The position numbers and the translations under genes were made by a program. Shown here one piece after another: positions 13,984 to 24,596 of a DNA stretch of 64,000 nucleotides. The stretch spans positions 101,496 to 165,495 of the forward strand of contig LUCM01010464.1 in NCBI GenBank assembly GCA_008360955.1, given 5' to 3'. Position 1 is the first letter of the stretch. Each line of letters starts with the position of its first letter. The notes under the pieces were generated by a model. It searched no databases. It worked only from the letters and a program-made list of their open reading frames with translations, and was not told the DNA's origin. This DNA comes from Fasciolopsis buskii. Taxonomy: Eukaryota > Platyhelminthes > Trematoda > Plagiorchiida > Fasciolidae.

Positions 13984-14385
13984 GTACGCGCAGAAGGAAC
14001 TAAACCGGCGGATGAACGAATAAAAGAAAAAAAAATGATGTTCCAAGCGAGCAAATGATGACATTTCCCCAATTTTGAAAGTGGAAAATCTAGGATTGGT
14101 TTTGGCTAAACAGCCCCTACGAGAAATTAAATTCGATTCAACAATAAGTTAATTAATAAAGACATGCGTGCGATTTGTACCGGAAATCTAATGCGGTTGG
14201 CCCGCTCCGTTTGAAGGGAGCAGTTATCCTCTCCGCAGCAAGATAACAAAAAAATCCTAAAGTACTTGATATTCAGCCGCCCATATCATGGAGTTCACCA
14301 AAACATTTTGTCGATGAAGTTCAAGGACAAAGTAAATGCAAGTTCGTCTCTGAACACCGAAAGCCAACGCAAATAACAGGTTTTT

Positions 14386-14431
14386 GTACATATATATATA
14401 TATATGTTTACATATATATATATATATGTAC
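14386..14431. repeat. Perfect 21-bp inverted repeat of TA dinucleotides
   Basis: The arm at 14386-14406 (gtac, then an alternating TA run ending in g) is exactly the reverse complement of 14411-14431, with a ttta spacer. It could extrude as a cruciform. No gene is associated with it. Confidence 0.9.
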
Positions 14432-15905
14432 ACGAAAAAGGAGCGGCGATGAGGAAAAGGAATAATATGCAGAGTTAATCACACAGACTACCTTTTCCAT
14501 TCCCTTCTTTACGTCAAAGGCTAGTGGTGGAAATCCATAGTCCTTCTTCTGGCCGCATATTGTCCAAACTAGGGTGTTTACTTAAGGGACTCTTTGCGGA
14601 TCTTTTTTCCAAATGACCTAACCCACAAAGCAGCAGGCCGATCTGAGTACCACGCAACTGGCTGGGGGCCGGGAAATGATTTCTCAGTTCGTGTGTCCTT
14701 TGGATGGGTTGAATTTCCTGGATATCCTATATCCTTCCGCCACAGATCCCGGTGGACATATTGTCGTGTGATTCGTGCGCCATTTGTTGATAATTTAGAA
14801 TCAGTGTCTAGTCTTCCCCCTAGGCTGATTACCAACCCTTCGAAGTGTCCTGGGCGGTTTACTCTATCCTCACGAGATATCGGAATCAAGTCTTCCTAGA
14901 ATGTTTGGGTTTGTCAAAAAGCAGTACCAACCGTGGCTATGTGAGGCTCTCACAAGACGTCTCCATGCTGATGGAAAAGCTGTCGACATTTCGTTCGATA
15001 GATTCGAACAGCCCCACAAATGCTTCAGCGATGTTCACGTGGAAGGTGTTTGTATTAGCAAGTGTTCTTCAGCAAAGATACATCAAGTCTCCGTGGGTGC
15101 AACCGTAGCAACAACGAGTGTGGCTTGAATCATATTCCCTTTTTCCATGAAACACGGTGGTTGAATCTCAGCCACTGGCTTTGCTCGGACGAGACTACTG
15201 ATTACCGGTTTCCAGTCAATTTCGCTCTATTGCTTTACAAGTGAGGCTGTTTGTCCAAAGACCACAAATGAGGTTCCAAAGGCATACATGCTGATATACA
15301 TTTTGAAACCTATGTAAACTTCCCTCTTTCTCATTCCTCTTGAGGTTTCGTACTTTTCACCATGGTTTCGACAGAATTCAGGCGGTAGGCAGATACGTGC
15401 AATGCATTTGTTTAACATAGAGCCTGAGATGGGTGAATCACGCTGTTTACCAGAACGTTAGAAGAGATATACTGGATTTGGTTGGCACGCATTCCCGTTT
15501 GCCTGGGAAATGATCAACCTTGTCTACTTGCCATCACACATCACTGACTTTGGCCGAATCAAATGGAAATTTGCTACATACCGATATCTTCGTACATCCT
15601 TACAGCTGCCCATAACAGTAGTCAACAGATTAATAATGAACTGTCTTTCATTCTTGATCACATGTTGAACAGAAATGTTGCTTCCTGGGGTGGAGATCTT
15701 CGAGGAGCGTTCGCAACAAGGGCCACCGTCAATGGACTAATTGTGCTCTTGTAGTTAGTTGTCACATTTCGCATAATCGATCATGCCGAAAATTGCCGTC
15801 ATTCTTGATAAGCTTATAGAATCAATTTTATTGCGAACAGTATGGTTTTGTGCGAATATCTAATATCATATGGAATTTATATATACTCCATCATCACTCA
15901 TCCTA
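14432..15905. other. Region with overlapping open frames, unassigned
   Basis: Between 14578 and 15128 several frames of 75-103 codons overlap on both strands, and the stretch looks richer in GC than its surroundings. That pattern suits an old repeat or an exon of a larger gene, but I recognise no domain, RT motif or splice chain. Nothing is supported at 15130-15905. Confidence 0.25.
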
Positions 15906-16075
15906 CTCAGCGGTGGCCAAATGGATAAGTTTAAGACGTTTGCATATGAAAGTCGCGGGTTCGAATCCTCCCATCGTCGGTCAACTTCCCTACTTGGCAT
16001 CCCTGTGTTGGCCGCGGCTCCCTTCCTGAAAAATGATGTACATTGTTGTTTCATCAATAAGGAAAGTAAAAGATA
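15906..16075 (+). repeat. tRNA-derived SINE, family I
   Basis: The A box is gtggccaaatgg and the B box gggttcgaatcc. They are followed by a conserved body (ggtcaacttccctacttggc, then ggccgcggctcccttcctg) and a tail with tttcatcaataaggaaagtaaa. Homologous copies lie at 41813 (-), 51765 (+), 53872 (+) and 60805 (-), with diverged ones at 43215 (+) and 46205 (-). Confidence 0.85.
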
Positions 16076-16931
16076 AAATATAATATTAGTAATCGCTTAT
16101 CGTCTTCACTGTTAGCATAATGCTTCTGCATATGAGAAGGGGAACATTTATGGTATGAGGGATGTACAAGGCAACGGGTATTCTGTGTGAAAACCCGTGT
16201 GCATGGTTGTTGGCAATGTCTCCGTATCCCACGTGGACGCCAATCCCCACCTTACGGTCGATTGTCTGTGGCCCAAAAAGGACCGTGGTCTAAAAACTCC
16301 CAGTTACCTTGGTAGTTAAGAGCTCTCCGATGTTCAGGTGCGTTGTGTATGTATTGCTAATAATTCATTAAGAAGAATGTAACAGCTGAACAGTGCTTCC
16401 GTCGTTTGTTACTACCAAATTGAGTGTCGATGCTATGGGATGTGTAAATTCACAGAACTTGGTAAGGAGTAACTACTGGTATGTGCATACCATCGAATGC
16501 GATAGATTGAAATACCATTCTCCTTGTCGGAAGTACGTTCTTCTTCTGACAGTATCTGAACGGCTATTCAAATGTGGGGTTAAAAAGGCGGACCTATTAT
16601 TAACATTTTCCGTGTCATTGGATGGAGTCACGTGTCAAAACCGTCGTTAGGACAATAACTGCTTTGTTTACTTTCTTCTGAATTCAAATTATTCAATAAC
16701 TAGTCTTTCGTGGGATTAATTTCTTGTTGTCTACACGTCTAAACACAGACTAAGCCAACTACGTAAATTAAGATTGCCGGAACGCCAGTCACGTGTAAAG
16801 TGTGATGAATAATATGAAAAACGTCAAGGATTCTGAACGATGCACAAACCACTTGATGTGTTTGCTATACTATTTTAGCGATTACCTATGCGCTACTCCT
16901 ATCCCAACCATCTCACTCTATTCACATTTAG
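16076..16931. other. No supported gene
   Basis: Nothing recognisable. The end of the stretch, 16895-16931, is a strong polypyrimidine tract that serves as the possible acceptor of the next candidate exon. Confidence 0.3.
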
Positions 16932-17204
16932 CGTTTCCTGAGCAACGTAAACTGCGAGACTGTGTACAGAATGACGCAATTCAAAACGGTCAGCAAAATT
17001 ACCTCACCACGGTCAAACCGTTTGACTTTGATCGTGGTATTGAACCAAAGGTCATATTACAGGACCGATTTTGTCATTCAAGAGCACACGCAGTCTGAGA
17101 TAGACAATTGGAATTCATGGGGAACCTATGAATGTCTCATGCTGGTTTTTATTGACCATTCACGGTTCATTTTTGGCATCTTTATAAAATTTTGTGCACG
17201 ATGA
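16932..17204 (+). CDS. Candidate terminal exon, 90 codons, unknown gene
   Basis: A strong acceptor, catctcactctattcacatttag-type, ends at 16931. Phase 0 then stays open for 90 codons to TGA at 17204, starting RFLSNVNCETVYRMTQF and ending HSRFIFGIFIKFCAR. Phase 1 is also open, to a TGA near 17098 (FPEQRKLRDCVQNDAIQNGQ). Only one of the two can be right and no upstream exon was identified, so this remains a splice-site-based guess. Confidence 0.3.
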   Translation, partial: RFLSNVNCETVYRMTQFKTVSKITSPRSNRLTLIVVLNQRSYYRTDFVIQEHTQSEIDNWNSWGTYECLMLVFIDHSRFIFGIFIKFCAR

Positions 17205-18811
17205 TAAGGCTACAGCAAAACAACTGAATTCACCCCGTTCCGTGATTGTTTGTTTTTGCTTACACAGAACATTTCTTGTGACAGATCGGTTTGCGAATTT
17301 GGTTTCAGCCAAGTGGGCATTGTGTGCATGGAAAAAGACTTATTTGGTAATTGGTCACGTGGTAGGAATATAATTATTTCATCTTTATTTGTTCTCTGCT
17401 TAGAACCTGATCTGAATGGTACCGAGTTACTAACTCTGAATATGATCGATTCATTTGTTCGTCCGTTCTTGGTTGTATCGTATATGGAATTTGAGGGTTG
17501 ACGTCGTTTGATGAACCAGTTGAATCACTTGCTAATCAGAACGGGTTTCCACGGATCAGGCCATATCGGTGGTACATGATCACGGTGTAACTGAACTGTG
17601 AGATAAAATATTTTTTGCTGGCTATGTCGGCATTCAGTCATATGATTTGCAGCTGGCAAGTACTACAGTCCGTCCAGTTCTGTAAAAAGCTTCAAAGAGA
17701 ATGAGTTTGTTTTCTTTAGTTTAAAGTCTTTGATGTTCCGCTTGCAAACCAACTAGCCAGAAATTGCCGTGGCCTTAGGAATGCAATATTCTTTCACTGA
17801 CCAATAAAACTTGGCTGAGTTTTGGGATTCTGGGCCGTATTCAAAAACTCTAACAATATTTGCAAAAAATTGGACCACTTTACCTCTATCGAGTCGACCG
17901 GACGATATGTCCTCTGTCCGTTGGTCATAACGGTAGGTGGATTGTGAATCCTGAAAGCTCAGGCTCGAGACTGGGCATAATTTTTCCTTTATCCGAATTG
18001 GATAAAATGACAACGCAAATGTAAACTCGAGGCAACCCAAGTGTCATCATGTGCCTTCACTCAAAATTACTTTTGGGAATATGGTGAGTAAAAAGTGTTT
18101 TCGAATTTTATTTCCGAACCGATACAAATTAGCCGAACAGATGTGTCACGGGGATTTGTTCTCCTCTTTGATTTTCAAGTGAATCGTTTAACAACTGTTC
18201 ACGAGGTGTTTTGCAATCGGTGAACTGTGAACGTGCGAGGGACAATTGTTCGATCTATAGACGGAACTGTCATAGAGCAAAGATTTTGCTTTGACACACC
18301 GATTGTCAAAAACATTCCGCCTCTGGTTATGTCAAGTTAATTTTAGCCGCATGGGAAGGCCTATCTGACAGTAACTGCAGAAGGAACAAACTCAACATCC
18401 CTTAACAGTAAGAAACATAGCATAACAATCTTGTGAGCTTTTTCAGCAACCATCTATTTTTTGATGTAAGACATTTTGAGTTTTTTTACAAATAACTTAT
18501 GAAAATTTATTTTCTTCATACTACATCGTTCTTATCTTCCTAATCCCCTTAGGTGCTATGAATTTCCATACATTCCTTTGCCCTACCAATTCATTTGCAG
18601 CGCTGTGCGAGATGAATTGCAGAACGCGCACTCGTCGAAAATGTCAATCGAATTTGTGCTTCTTTGTTGTTGATCTTTTTTCCGTGATGTGATTTTTTGA
18701 TTGTACTAAGCTTTATTGAAAAGCACTTACTTTCATTTGATCAATGCACTTTCATCTTACAGAAAGTGAACCGTGGCTAGGTGAATACACTTCATTAAAT
18801 TTGGTCTTAGG
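17205..18811. other. Mostly non-coding; one possible exon on -
   Basis: On the - strand, an acceptor (gagctttcag) and a gtaaag donor bound a 67-nt stretch near 17885-17951. It is open in two frames, one reading IHNPPTVMTNGQRTYRPVDS. No partner was found. The rest shows nothing. Confidence 0.2.
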
Positions 18812-18974
18812 TTACGCTCCACGGTAGGCTATCCGGTACTCCGGGTTGTGACTCCCATCATCCCCGTTTTCATTGATCATGTTTTGACGCCATTTGAACT
18901 GTTCACTAACGATACTCATCCATAGGGTTTCTTTTTGATGTATTTCAAGCAAGCGTCGCAATTTGCGTTCCATT
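18812..18974 (-). CDS. Candidate terminal exon (53 codons), or a 74-aa single-exon ORF
   Basis: The - strand acceptor after a long pyrimidine tract (tttctctttctac, then gcaaacag) opens a phase-2 exon starting MERKLRRLLEIHQKETLW and ending NPEYRIAYRGA before TAA. It is very hydrophilic and helix-prone. The frame also extends upstream through the tract to an ATG at 19033, giving a Cys/Phe-rich leader (MCRLEFCLFCCFSFYACA). That leader could be a signal peptide, but is more likely an effect of the pyrimidine run. Upstream exons were not found. It ends about 220 bp from the TATA box of the opposite-strand gene at 19.3 kb. Confidence 0.35.
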
Positions 18975-19236
18975 CTGTTTGCACACGCGTAGAAAGAGAA
19001 ACAACAGAATAGACAAAACTCCAGACGACACATGTCCTAATTAGCGGAGTCGAGAAACCGGAACCCGGAAGGGGGAATGGTGTGCTACTGCTCCATTTAA
19101 CAGAGCCTAAGTTCAATGTGAGCACTGGCAGAGAAAAACAGATGTCATACGTTAAGCGTATGGTGTTGTCACAAGTCACGGATTCATAGTAGCCAATAAA
19201 ATATACGGTAGTATATTTCTGCTTCTTTAATCTGAG

Positions 19237-19245
19237 TATATATAG
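19237..19245 (+). promoter_or_regulatory. TATA box of the 19.3 kb gene
   Basis: TATATATAG begins 54 bp before the ATG at 19291. This fits initiation near 19267 and a 5' UTR of only about 20-25 nt. Confidence 0.6.
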
Positions 19246-19290
19246 GGCATTTAGAGCAGCACTGTAGTATCCGATCAGATCATCATCATC

Positions 19291-19971
19291 ATGCAATTCT
19301 TCCAATTCTTCTGTATTCTCTCCACCGTACTCTTTGCCTTGTCTTTCCAAGGTAAGTGAAATCTGTCGGTCACATTTCCCAGCCGACAAATCCGGAACGA
19401 GGCTATGCTTAAGTGTATCAAGCTGAGAATAATGAACCAACTCGTCATGTTTTGTTCAATTTTCTCTCGTTTATACAAAACAGGTGCAACCGCTACCCCC
19501 GTTAAGGCTGTCGGTAATGAGGCTTGCAACTGTATCGGTAAGTAGGCATGGAGGAAGGAATGATGATTTTCAGTTTTGTAATTCGGTCTGGGGCACCCTT
19601 GTTACCATGCCACTCGCATTATCATGGTCATCCTATTTGTCTCCTAGGTGATGTGCTCAAAATCGGTCCAGTCAAACCTTGCGGCTGTCCTCCAGATGTA
19701 TTCGAACAGGCCTTGTGTAAGTTGTAATAAGCAACCCAAAGCTAAAATCATCAATATTTTGGGCATCTCAAGATAACGCAATAATCAACTTGATTGCTCT
19801 GTTCATCTCCCATTACAGGTTCCCTTAGCCAACGCGGTAAGTGATTGCAAAATGTCGTTATTTGGAAGTGAGTTGAATAGATTAGAGAAATTCATCTTAC
19901 GCAACAGTCGACTAACATTTCTTTATTTTGTCCTATCAATTTGTGCTATCGACATATCAGGAAATCAATAA
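19291..19971 (+). CDS. Small secreted Cys-rich protein, micro-exon-gene-like, 70 aa, 5 exons
   Basis: Coding exons are 19291-19351, 19484-19537, 19648-19716, 19819-19836 and 19961-19971 (61, 54, 69, 18 and 11 nt; 213 nt, stop TAA). All junctions are phase 1. All four donors are GTAAGT and each acceptor is a clean pyrimidine tract plus CAG or TAG. Exon 1 is a signal peptide, MQFFQFFCILSTVLFALSFQ. The mature part has an ATATPVKAVGNEACNCIG segment, then DVLKIGPVKPCGCPPDVF, then a tail SLSQRGNQ. It carries two CxC pairs (CNC, CGC) and a fifth Cys formed across a splice junction. Exon 4 is an 18-nt micro-exon encoding only part of Cys plus SLSQR. If the 3' UTR donor at 19979 is used, exon 5 is also 18 nt. 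The family is unknown; structure and signal peptide fit trematode MEG products secreted from gland or tegument. Confidence 0.87.
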
Positions 19972-20294
19972 TAAACGTGTAAGTAGATTTTGAAGTGAGT
20001 GGTCTACGATCTGTATGCTGCTATATTGATCAATCTGTTTGTCATTTACCGTCCACGATGGTAAAGCATTGGTATGAATGATGGAATAACAACTAATGCT
20101 TACAAATAATATGCAATGGACAAAATTTAACGTGCGTGTGATTATTTTTTTCTTGTACCCATTTGCCACAGTAACCTCGGAAACCAAAAGGAGCGGAATG
20201 GAGAAATTACACACACTGCCAGCAGACAAAACCAACTCGCGATCGTCTAAATTGCTTGTCAAATTGTGAAATTATTGCGAATCGTTGAAATAAA
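19970..20294 (+). terminator. 3' end and poly(A) signals of the 19.3 kb gene
   Basis: AATAAA at 19970-19975 overlaps the stop codon region and could direct cleavage at once. Alternatively, a GTAAGT donor at 19979 could splice to a 3' UTR exon starting about 20172 (after tttgccacag), with AATAAA at 20289-20294. The sequence alone does not decide. Confidence 0.45.
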
Positions 20295-22128
20295 ACCACA
20301 GTCGATGTTTTTGACCAATTTTTTCGCTTTATTAAATCTCGATTTGCGGATCCGAATGGATCGAAATGCAATATGTCAAACGTGCACTCAGAATGTTTAG
20401 TGATAAAAAATCCCCGTTAGAAATGTAACACTACCAAGTACAAATAGCTGCAGTCGTATTGCCGAAAACACTAGGCTGTGCACCTTCGATCTTCCGGGAA
20501 TTTCATCAGATTGAGAGAACATCCGGCTGGATTGCTTTGGCTGATCGAGTTAAGATTTAGACTGGTAACATCGAAATAAGCGATTACTTCGCCTCAGAAT
20601 GATGGTGACTCGAGGAACGGTAATACGGATTCTGAGGCAGTAAGTTGCAGCAATGAAAGCTTCTCCGGCAACGACTAATACGAAATGGTTCAAGTCAACT
20701 CAAGTTGTGAAAATTTGTTGATTTAGTTGTATCAGTCACACATTCGATTTAATTCATTGTGAAAAACATGGACCGACACGCGATCTAGGTGCGCTTGCTT
20801 GCACGTGACGTAAGGAGTATAGGTTTAATCTGGTCGGTGTTTCTTAATTAGAACGCTGTGCAAGGATTTCGATAGTGTCCGGATAATTGGACTAATGCAG
20901 ATTTAGTTGAAAAAACAGCTTGAAATGAATAAGAAAATCTTGGCCGATAACTAATGTCGTCGTATTCTGCTGCACTATGTTCACAGATATTCAGAGATTG
21001 GAAGAAAAAAAATGAAGATCTTAACGGGTAGGAAATACATTTGAAGACTAATTCATTTTTAGAATATACAACCACACTGCCGCGTTGAATTTTCATCGTA
21101 CCAAGGTCAGCTTATTTTACTGAGGGTGGGATGAAAAAGAATCGACCGGGGAATGTTGAAATAATATCCGCTTGTGCAGTGGCAATGTATATGAACAATC
21201 AAAACACAATTTAAAGCTCTTGACAACAGAAGCAATGAAATAGGTTGTGTTTTTCTCTCTCCAGGCGAATATCATGTTTCTGATCTCTATAGAAATCTGA
21301 CGTTTGACAGCTTTGATAGCTTCAGAAATCTTGAGGGCGCAGTCCGAGACAGGAGATTGTAACGGGAATAGAGTGAACAAGAGAAGTTTTCCTTGACCTG
21401 TCACATTTGTGTTGCTGTTACGACATCAGGTTTTTCCAATTTAAAAGAGCACAAGCAGCCTCAGTTTACTTGCGTACTCTTTCGAGAACTGCTCTGCCTG
21501 GCCTGTTGAATTTAAGCGTGGCCGAAAGCCTCTTCCATTAGACATCCGATTTCGAACTAGCTTCGTACCATCTCTTCAGAACGTCGGACAAATGAGGGAA
21601 CATTTCGTCATCTTTATTTGTCCCCAGTATTCACCATCCTGCGTGCATTTTTCAGTTAATCAGTCCATCATCTCTATAAATGCATACAGGACACTACTGG
21701 GTACATGCATCAGATAGCCAGTAATCTGGTCGTATGCGCCGTATGATGTTCTTTACACTTATCCACGTACGATACCAACTGGAGTGAAAACCAGAAAACT
21801 TGGAACCAAGTGTCCGCTTTTTGAATGCCCTCGTTGAGTAGAAAACGAAGTCTGTCCATTGTTCACCATTGTTATTCATAAGAGGGCATGCTATACACAC
21901 ATACTCTATGCGATTCAAATGAGATTCATGACGGGCTGTAATAACACTTTAATTTCCAGTGTATTGTTTCAACTAAACGTAAATCCTTGCAACTTGCAGT
22001 GGTGTTTTAGGATAAAGATAACCGCATAATTTCAGTATTTCTCAACATGTTCGACAAGCATTTAACAAATTTGATCATTTCGTTCCTTATTTGCAATTCG
22101 ATAACATGTTCAACATTGGGTTCCACGT
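20295..22128. other. No supported gene
   Basis: No exon pair, repeat or promoter could be supported in this stretch. The 60-95 codon frames present match chance expectation. Confidence 0.3.
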
Positions 22129-22314
22129 TCAGTGTGCGAACAGATTAGCAACAACTGACGGGTGGATGAATCCGTTTTGAAAATTGAGCCTGATAAAATT
22201 CAGGTATCCTTGAACAAAATCAAAGTCGTAATGCCAGAAAAAACGTTCATTTGAGGCTAACACAGTTAATAAATTCTTGAAACATGTTAGCAGCAGGAGG
22301 TTGAATGTTTTCAT
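22129..22314 (-). CDS. Possible 61-aa secreted peptide or terminal exon
   Basis: From ATG at 22314 the - strand reads MKTFNLLLLTCFKNLLTVLA, a good signal peptide. A plausible cleavage site precedes a 41-residue aromatic-rich region (SNERFFWHYDFDFVQGYLN) that ends PSVVANLFAH before TGA. No intron is needed. The alternative is that the leader is the polypyrimidine tract of an acceptor at ...actgtgttag, with the rest a terminal exon in phase 1. No TATA box was seen. Confidence 0.3.
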   Translation of the reverse strand: MKTFNLLLLTCFKNLLTVLASNERFFWHYDFDFVQGYLNFIRLNFQNGFIHPSVVANLFAH

Positions 22315-22436
22315 AAGATAATTCAATATTTGATATCATCGCTCAACTGACCATCAAGAAGCACTGTGCACCTGTTTCATCCTTGATAGGGATCATCAGC
22401 TGTGCTATGCGCTAGCGGCCAGTCGCCGTGCGAATC

Positions 22437-22660
22437 AGTGACGGATAGGTGCAACATCATGTGCATGACAACAAACCGTTCAGAGCCTGCCCGTTAGCGT
22501 AATGGCTAAGACTTCCGAGTCAGAATCGTTCGTCCCGGGTTCGCGTCCCAGTTCGGGCGCGGTGGATATGCACTGCTCATGATTCTTAACAAGCTGCATA
22601 AGACAGCTGTATTGTTTCTTAATGGTCAGTTGAGCGATGACATCACATGGTGAATTTTTT
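22437..22660 (+). repeat. tRNA-derived SINE, family II
   Basis: A boxed head (ttagcgtaatggctaag; gggttcgcgtccc) is followed by atatgcactgctcatgattc and gagcgatgacatcacatggt. It is the best-preserved copy of this family in the window and matches 5395-5645. Confidence 0.85.
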
Positions 22661-23826
22661 CACTAATAAATGCTAGTGAAAAGGGTTGTACGAAAAATAA
22701 ATCACTTACGAAATGAATATTTTCATCGCCCTCAGTAAATTTCCTTTCTTTAGAAGGTCAACTTTCATTTCATTGCTGCCGAAATAAAAGTGTGGGACAA
22801 ATAAAATCAAAAGCTTTGAGAAACTATCTGATAAAAGTGATACTTTTGGTCGACCCTGGTCTTAATTGCATCCGCAAAATGATTCACTCACCAAATGAAT
22901 GCTCTTAGCACCTCCAAGTAAATGAGAAAATTATTATTGACTCTTCATTATTCTGCAATTAGTCTCTACTTTAAATGCACCCAGACTTGAGACATTGCAA
23001 ATTTTCTTAGTTATACAATATTGCTGACATTCTACTCCTGGATAAAGAGCATGACACTTTTGTTACTATCCTGAAAATATTTGTGAAAATTATTTTCTTA
23101 CGCAGATGTGAATTAATCTGCCTATCAATGAAGTTCATTTTAAGGTTTTGTTTTTGAATTATTACAGGACCGATGGTGTTGCTTAGATGAAATCACTAAA
23201 AACCAACACAGAAACCTACGTTTTACAAGCCCTTACCATTTGATTTCATAAACCTGAGTTGGGATATCGAGAAAGATTATTCGTACCAGGTCTTTGCTCC
23301 CCTAGTTCGATCGTATCATGTGTTTCTAATCCTGAAATACGTATGCAATTGCGCACTAGTACGTAGACGAAGCTAGTTAAATGTTTCAAATGTGCATAAC
23401 GAGCATTTGCTTAAGCAGTATTGATATTTTATTTGATAATTCTTCCCACTTCACAAACATCAAGGTTCTCCTTAGGAAAAAAATTAAATAAATGAAGGCA
23501 GGCCGAACTTTTCCCATTTGTAAGTGTGTATCACCGTTTCAGCGTATTTATAAAGCTCGGTTGGTGTGAAAAACGAAATTCCAGCGTTGCTCTAGGATCA
23601 GACAATATCTGTCTACAAACCTAGACCTGGATCGTGTTGCACTACCGACTAGCGTCATCATATATCACCTGCGCAAACGCCGGTCACCAAATTGTTCCAA
23701 CAAAAAAGCACTCGGGCACACATGGCAATCTCGAGTTTTGATCCTATTAGGATTTTCCGGAGTTTAGACGAACGGAACACCCTATGAACGAAAAACCCCT
23801 GACACGTGATCAATCAGTCGAAAAGT
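22661..23826. other. Non-coding; weak internal duplication
   Basis: 22700-22745 and 22885-22925 resemble each other: cact-ac-aaatgaat, then cc-cagtaaat. This suggests an old duplicated segment beside the SINE. No gene was seen. Confidence 0.3.
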
Positions 23827-24058
23827 TTACCGCACAAGTGTTGGTCTTAGTGTTGGTCTCATGTTTAAATTCGCATTTTCGCAATTCAGCGTCAAAACGT
23901 GCGAATCAATTTGAAGTATTGCGGGGAAATGTCGGAGAATTATTGTAGATTGTTTCCGCATTATGGATACCACACACGGTTTGGAGCGCAACTCTATGCA
24001 CAGACTGGTCCGAGAATTTTCTTCGGAAGAATTTACAAATCTGATTCTGTTTAAATTA
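23827..24058 (-). CDS. Candidate terminal exon, 76 codons, unknown gene
   Basis: A good acceptor (ccctgttttctctcag) starts a phase-2 frame that stays open to the stop at 23827. It begins NLNRIRFVNSSEENSRTSL and ends NMRPTLRPTLVR. It has no recognisable domain and no identified upstream exon. It lies about 340 bp downstream of the next candidate on the same strand. Since that one already ends in a stop, they would belong to different genes. Confidence 0.25.
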
Positions 24059-24396
24059 CTGAGAGAAAACAGGGATCGATATAATTCCACCTAGAGCAGG
24101 CATATACAAGGTTCTTGAGCGTCCAGTAGGATAAGAAACGTTTCGTTTTTGAAACGCTCGTTTTTCTTACTGCCTCGGAATCGGGAAGCATTCAGCACTA
24201 GCCAAGATCAACAATGATTTCCCCCACAGTGATGGAAAAACCTCTTTTTCAATGCGTAACGCCATTCTTATATCAAAATAAAAGTCCTAAGTTTGACGCT
24301 TCCGAAAATGATAGGACTATAAGGTTTGGCCTAAAGAACAATTGTTTTTAAGGCCTGGCAGTGAACTCTGATGAGTTTTTTCAGTGTACTTAATAA

Positions 24397-24596
24397 CTAA
24401 GCGGTACATTTATATCTTTGATTCATCATATATACTGAGAGCAAGGTGCCACATTTAATCCCGGGCATGAAACAGTCTTCATTGGAAACAAATGGGAATA
24501 ATTGTAAGTTTGATGACCGAAACGCCGTGTGATTGTTGAGATCAAATAAAACACCTCTGAAATCACAATCACCAGTTCGAGTTGTCCGATGAAGTG
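24397..24596 (-). CDS. Candidate Cys-containing terminal exon, 65 codons
   Basis: The acceptor atcaatttctctgcag opens a phase-1 frame, ALHRTTRTGDCDFRGVLFDL at the start and VYMMNQRYKCTA at the end, before TAG. It has four Cys residues, two of them in NEDCFMPGIKC. Phase 1 at the acceptor matches the convention of the four secreted genes in this window. No signal exon was found upstream. The same frame also extends back to an ATG (MSEINFSA). Confidence 0.33.

Noticed and set aside
15906..16000. Functional tRNA gene
   Set aside because: A and B boxes are present, but no cloverleaf with paired acceptor stem follows. The shared long body and tail in many copies show a SINE.
18916..19440. 174-codon - strand ORF, the longest in the window
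   Set aside because: It lies antisense to the promoter and first exon of the 19.3 kb gene, has no splice or domain support, and its length comes partly from reverse reading of coding and low-complexity sequence. Its last part overlaps the candidate exon at 18974-18812 in another frame.
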